Shown here: positions 30,773-33,618 of the stretch, piece after piece
Layout of the letters: every line of letters begins with the position of its first letter
Numbering within the stretch: position 1 is the first letter of the stretch
Source of the DNA: Hyphomicrobiales bacterium
Lineage (GTDB): Bacteria > Pseudomonadota > Alphaproteobacteria > Rhizobiales > Beijerinckiaceae
Assembly: GCA_028290405.1 (NCBI GenBank)
Contig: JAQGJX010000067.1
Location: 1-33,618, forward strand
Direction: 5' to 3'
DNA: 33,618 bases
Made by a program: the position numbers and the translations under genes
The notes under the pieces: generated by a model
Seen by the model: only the letters and a program-made list of their open reading frames with translations
What the model was told of the DNA's origin: nothing
Databases searched by the model: none

Positions 30773-32120
30773 GACGCGCGCGCAAAACCTTGAGCGGGTC
30801 GCCGACTGGTGCCGGCGGTTCACGCCGCTGGCCGCCAGCGACGCCCCGGACGGCGTGGTGCTCGACATTGCGGGCGCGGCGCATCTCTTTGGGGGAGAGG
30901 CGGCGACGCTGGCGCTCGTGGAAAGCAAGCTGGCGCGCCACGGCGCCCGCGCGGCGCTGGCCGACACGCCGGAAGCCGCGTGGGCGCTGGCGCGCTTTGG
31001 CCCCCAGTCCGCCCCGGCGCGCATTCTCCCCGCAGGCGACGCCAAGGCGCTGGCGCGCGCCATGGACAGGCTGCCCGTCGCGGCGCTGCGCATCGCGCCC
31101 GACGCCGCCCTCGCGCTGTCCCAGACGGGCCTGAAGCAGATCGGCGACATCGCCCTGCGGCCGCGCGCGCCCATCACGGCGCGCTTTGGCGCGCAGGTGT
31201 TCGCCCGCTACGACGCCATGATGGGCGCCGTGCGCAGCGCCATCTCGCCGCGCTTCGAGGCCCCGGCCTATGTGGCCGAGCGGCGCTTTGCGGACAGCGT
31301 CACGGCGCGCGAGCACATCGACGCGACGATTCTCGCTCTGGCGCAGGACCTTTCCGACATGCTGACGCGCCACCACGAGGGCGCGCGCAAGCTCGCCGCC
31401 ATCCTGTTTCGCGTCGACGGCGCCGTGCGGCGCGTGGATTGCGCCACCAGCCGGCCCCAGCGCGATCCCAAGGCCATCGCGCGTCTGTTTCGCGAAAAGC
31501 TCGACGCCGTGCAGGCGAGCGACGCGCTGGACGCAGGCTACGGCTTCGACCTCATTCGCCTTGCGGTCATGGAGGCCGAAGGACTCCAGGCGCGGCAGGA
31601 TGGGCTGGGGCTGCAGGCGTCGGACCTGGCGGACGATTCGGGCGCGGGTTTCGCGCGGGCGAAAAAGGCCGACGCGCTGGCCGACTTCCTCGACCGCATG
31701 AGCGCGCGCTTCGGCGCCCATCGCGTGCTGCGTTTCGTGGCGCACGACACGCACATTCCGGAACTGGCCTCGGGCGTGCAGCCCGCCGTGCGCCCGGCGC
31801 CGAACGCCGAGCCTGTCCCGGTGGAAGGGGCGCGGCCGCTGCGGCTGTTCGCGCGTCCCGAGCTCATCGAGGCCATCGCGGACGTGCCCGACGGCCCGCC
31901 GATGAAATTCCGCTGGCGGCGCATCATGCACGAGGTCGCGGCCATCGAGGGGCCGGAGCGCATCGCGCCCGAATGGTGGAAGCAGGAAGCCGCCAGCCTG
32001 ACGCGCGATTATTTTCGCGTGGAAGACACCCATGGGCGGCGTTTCTGGCTGTTCCGCGAGGGGCTTTACGGGCGCGAGGCGCAGCGTCCCCGCTGGTACG
32101 TGCAGGGCTTTTTCGGATGA
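30711..32120 (+). CDS. imuB: ImuB, Y-family polymerase-like protein
   Basis: A 469-residue Y-family polymerase homologue that, in this subfamily, lacks catalytic carboxylates and serves as the adaptor linking DnaE2 to the sliding clamp. The GTG at 30711 opens MSRYLSVYLPTLADP, where active Y-family enzymes have the D-x-D-x-F-F motif; no such acidic motif is present. Next come GVVLDIAGAAHLFGGE, the finger/thumb helix-hairpin region ALALSQTGLKQIGDIA, the little-finger region (TAREHIDATILAL onwards) and a C-terminal RPLRLFARPELIEAI followed by WWKQEAASLTRDYFRVEDTHGRRFWLFREG, typical of ImuB. GGAAGAGGA lies about eight bases upstream. It overlaps imuA by 62 bp and dnaE2 by four. Confidence 0.92.
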   Translation: MSRYLSVYLPTLADPSAGSPETRAQNLERVADWCRRFTPLAASDAPDGVVLDIAGAAHLFGGEAATLALVESKLARHGARAALADTPEAAWALARFGPQSAPARILPAGDAKALARAMDRLPVAALRIAPDAALALSQTGLKQIGDIALRPRAPITARFGAQVFARYDAMMGAVRSAISPRFEAPAYVAERRFADSVTAREHIDATILALAQDLSDMLTRHHEGARKLAAILFRVDGAVRRVDCATSRPQRDPKAIARLFREKLDAVQASDALDAGYGFDLIRLAVMEAEGLQARQDGLGLQASDLADDSGAGFARAKKADALADFLDRMSARFGAHRVLRFVAHDTHIPELASGVQPAVRPAPNAEPVPVEGARPLRLFARPELIEAIADVPDGPPMKFRWRRIMHEVAAIEGPERIAPEWWKQEAASLTRDYFRVEDTHGRRFWLFREGLYGREAQRPRWYVQGFFG

Positions 32121-33618
32121 GCTACGCGGAACTCGCGGTCGCGACGAACTTCTCCTTCCTGCGGGGCGCCTCGCATCCCGAGGAGATCGTCGCGCAGGCG
32201 CAGGAGCTGGGGCTCGCGGGGGTCGGGATCGCGGACCGCAATTCGGTGGCGGGCGTGGTGCGCGCCCACGTGTATGCGCGCGAAACCAACGCCAGCGTCC
32301 GGGTGATCGCTGGCGCGCGCCTCGTGTTCTGCGACGGCGCGCCCGACATCGTCGCCTACCCGCAGGACCGCGCCGCGTGGGGCCGCCTGTGCCGCCTGCT
32401 CACGCGCGGCAACCTGCGCGCCCGCAAGGGCGATTGCATCCTGTTCTTTGAAGACCTGGCGGATTGGCGCGAGGGGCTGCAATTCATCGTGCTGGAGGAG
32501 AGCACGTGGACCGGGGACAAGCCGCCAGCGAAAAGTGCGCCGAACGTGCTCCACTTTCCCGGGGCTGGCGCAGCCAGAACCCGGGACCCAGGGGCCGGAG
32601 ACGCAAAGTCAGCGGACAAAGCGCCTGAACCACGCGTCGCCTCCCATCCGGGCGCGTGGAGCCAGACGCCTTCATCGCACGTCATTCCCAAGCGTCTCGC
32701 GGACCTCGCGCCGGGCCGCGTGTGGATCGGCGCCCGGCTTGTCCATGACGCGCGCATGCGCGAGTCCCTTGCGGGACGCGTGCGGCTGGCGCGCGAGCTG
32801 CGCCTGCCGCTCATCGCGGTCAATGACGTCCTCATGCACGATCCCGCGCGGCGCGACCTCGCCGACGCGTTGGCGTGCATCCGCGAAGGCGTGGGAATCG
32901 AGCAGGCGGGCGTGCGGGTGCTGCACGCCAATGCGGAGCGCCATCTCAAGCCCGCGCACGAGATGCGCCGCCTGTTCGCCGAAGCGCCCGGGGCTGTGGA
33001 CGAGACGCTGCGTTTTCTGGAGGGGGTGCGCTTCTCGCTCGACCAATTGCGCTACGAATACCCGGACGAACTGCGCGAGGGCTATTCCAGCGAGCAGGAG
33101 GCGCTGGAGGCGTTCGCGTGGGCGGGCGCGAAAAACCGTTATCCGGAAGGCGTTCCCGACACTGTCGCCACCGCCATCAAGTATGAGCTCGCCATCGTGG
33201 CGGAGCTGGGCTACGCGGCCTATTTCCTCACCGTGCACGACATCGTCCGCTTCGCGCGCACGCGCGGCATCCTGTGCCAGGGGCGCGGTTCGGCGGCTAA
33301 TTCCGTCGTGTGCTTCTGCCTCGGGGTGACGGAGGTCGACCCCACCAAGCACGATCTCCTGTTCGAGCGCTTCATCTCGGCGGAGCGGCGCGAGCCGCCC
33401 GACATCGACGTCGATTTCGAGCATGAGCGGCGCGAAGAGGTGATGCAATACATCTACAACCGCTATGGCCGCGAGCGCGCGGGGCTCACCGCCGCAGTCA
33501 TTTCCTATCGCGGCCGCTCGGCGCTGCGCGAAGTCGGCAAGGTGTTCGGCTTTGACGATACGCGGCTGGGCGCCATGACGAAAACCGTGTGGGGCAGCGC
33601 CGAGGAGGCGGGCGAGGA
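32117..33618 (+). CDS. dnaE2: DnaE2, error-prone DNA polymerase III alpha subunit (5' part, cut by window edge)
   Basis: Five hundred codons are visible with no stop before the right edge; family members have about 1050-1100 residues, so about half is present. The PHP domain begins SYAELAVATNFSFLRGASHP. The polymerase core is recognised by ERHLKPAHEMRRLF, FSLDQLRYEYPDE, AYFLTVHDIVRFARTRGILCQGRGSAANS and the catalytic P-D-I-D-V-D-F (Asp429, 431). DnaE2 performs translesion synthesis after SOS induction, working with ImuB. The start overlaps imuB as ATGA. Residues about 130-191 form an Ala/Pro/Lys-rich segment absent from usual DnaE2 proteins; its DNA holds a palindrome (see the repeat at 32557). 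Reading frame is kept through it. Confidence 0.95.
   Translation, partial: MSYAELAVATNFSFLRGASHPEEIVAQAQELGLAGVGIADRNSVAGVVRAHVYARETNASVRVIAGARLVFCDGAPDIVAYPQDRAAWGRLCRLLTRGNLRARKGDCILFFEDLADWREGLQFIVLEESTWTGDKPPAKSAPNVLHFPGAGAARTRDPGAGDAKSADKAPEPRVASHPGAWSQTPSSHVIPKRLADLAPGRVWIGARLVHDARMRESLAGRVRLARELRLPLIAVNDVLMHDPARRDLADALACIREGVGIEQAGVRVLHANAERHLKPAHEMRRLFAEAPGAVDETLRFLEGVRFSLDQLRYEYPDELREGYSSEQEALEAFAWAGAKNRYPEGVPDTVATAIKYELAIVAELGYAAYFLTVHDIVRFARTRGILCQGRGSAANSVVCFCLGVTEVDPTKHDLLFERFISAERREPPDIDVDFEHERREEVMQYIYNRYGRERAGLTAAVISYRGRSALREVGKVFGFDDTRLGAMTKTVWGSAEEAGE
32557..32586. repeat. REP-like palindrome inside the dnaE2 coding sequence
   Basis: Thirty bases form an imperfect inverted repeat: CCCGGG (32558-32563), CTGGC (32565-32569), centre GCA, GCCAG (32573-32577), then CCCGGG (32580-32585), with a G opposite AA as the only break. 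It sits within a roughly 190-bp stretch (about 32500-32692) that encodes the extra segment. No second copy is seen in this window. Confidence 0.6.

Noticed and set aside
1-33618. Prophage, insertion sequence, CRISPR array or secretion-toxin island
   Set aside because: No transposase, integrase, phage structural gene, regularly spaced repeat or terminal inverted repeats of an element was found on either strand.

Overview
This 33.6 kb window is chromosomal, very GC-rich and almost fully coding. It most likely comes from an alphaproteobacterium of the Hyphomicrobiales (Rhizobiales). The evidence is the fabI - histidine phosphatase - aroC neighbourhood, an alphaproteobacterial LexA box (GAAC-N7-GAAC) in front of an imuA-imuB-dnaE2 cassette, and many overlapping ATGA junctions with GTG/TTG starts. 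I see no tRNA, rRNA, CRISPR array, prophage or insertion sequence. The genus cannot be fixed from the sequence alone.

Layout. (1) 1-9.3 kb: a divergent partial gene, then on the + strand fabI, a histidine phosphatase, a 1361-residue Pls-type single-module peptide synthetase (A-T plus a six-helix, three-domain membrane C-terminus), aroC, and the tightly packed folP-folB-folK set. (2) 9.4-15.3 kb: mostly single genes in mixed orientation: a phosphodiester glycosidase-like exported protein, a class II histone deacetylase-like amidohydrolase, an L,D-transpeptidase lipoprotein overlapping a Tat-exported metallophosphoesterase, a small unknown protein, a MarR regulator divergent from a cysteine-cluster protein, and a DUF1499 membrane protein. 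(3) 15.4-18.0 kb: an NMT1/SsuA-type ABC importer operon. (4) 18.0-19.4 kb: a Uma2-family protein divergent from a small metallophosphoesterase. (5) 19.6-26.7 kb: a Liv-type (HAAT) ABC importer with all five subunits, followed on the same strand by a MetE C-terminal-domain methyltransferase homologue and pobA (4-hydroxybenzoate 3-monooxygenase), which suggests an aromatic-compound uptake and catabolism locus. (6) 26.8-29.8 kb: a small membrane protein, a TerC/YjbE-family membrane protein, a pyroglutamyl-peptidase and a DUF900-type hydrolase lipoprotein. (7) 29.9 kb to the end: the SOS mutagenesis cassette imuA-imuB-dnaE2, with dnaE2 running off the edge.

Most notable points: the Pls-like synthetase has an adenylation pocket that, aligned by eye, resembles those activating basic amino acids, so it may make a poly-cationic isopeptide as epsilon-poly-lysine synthetase does. 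The dnaE2 gene carries an in-frame low-complexity insert of about 60 codons that contains a 30-bp REP-like palindrome. Several perfect hairpins mark gene boundaries. All functional statements rest on motifs read by eye; no database search was possible.
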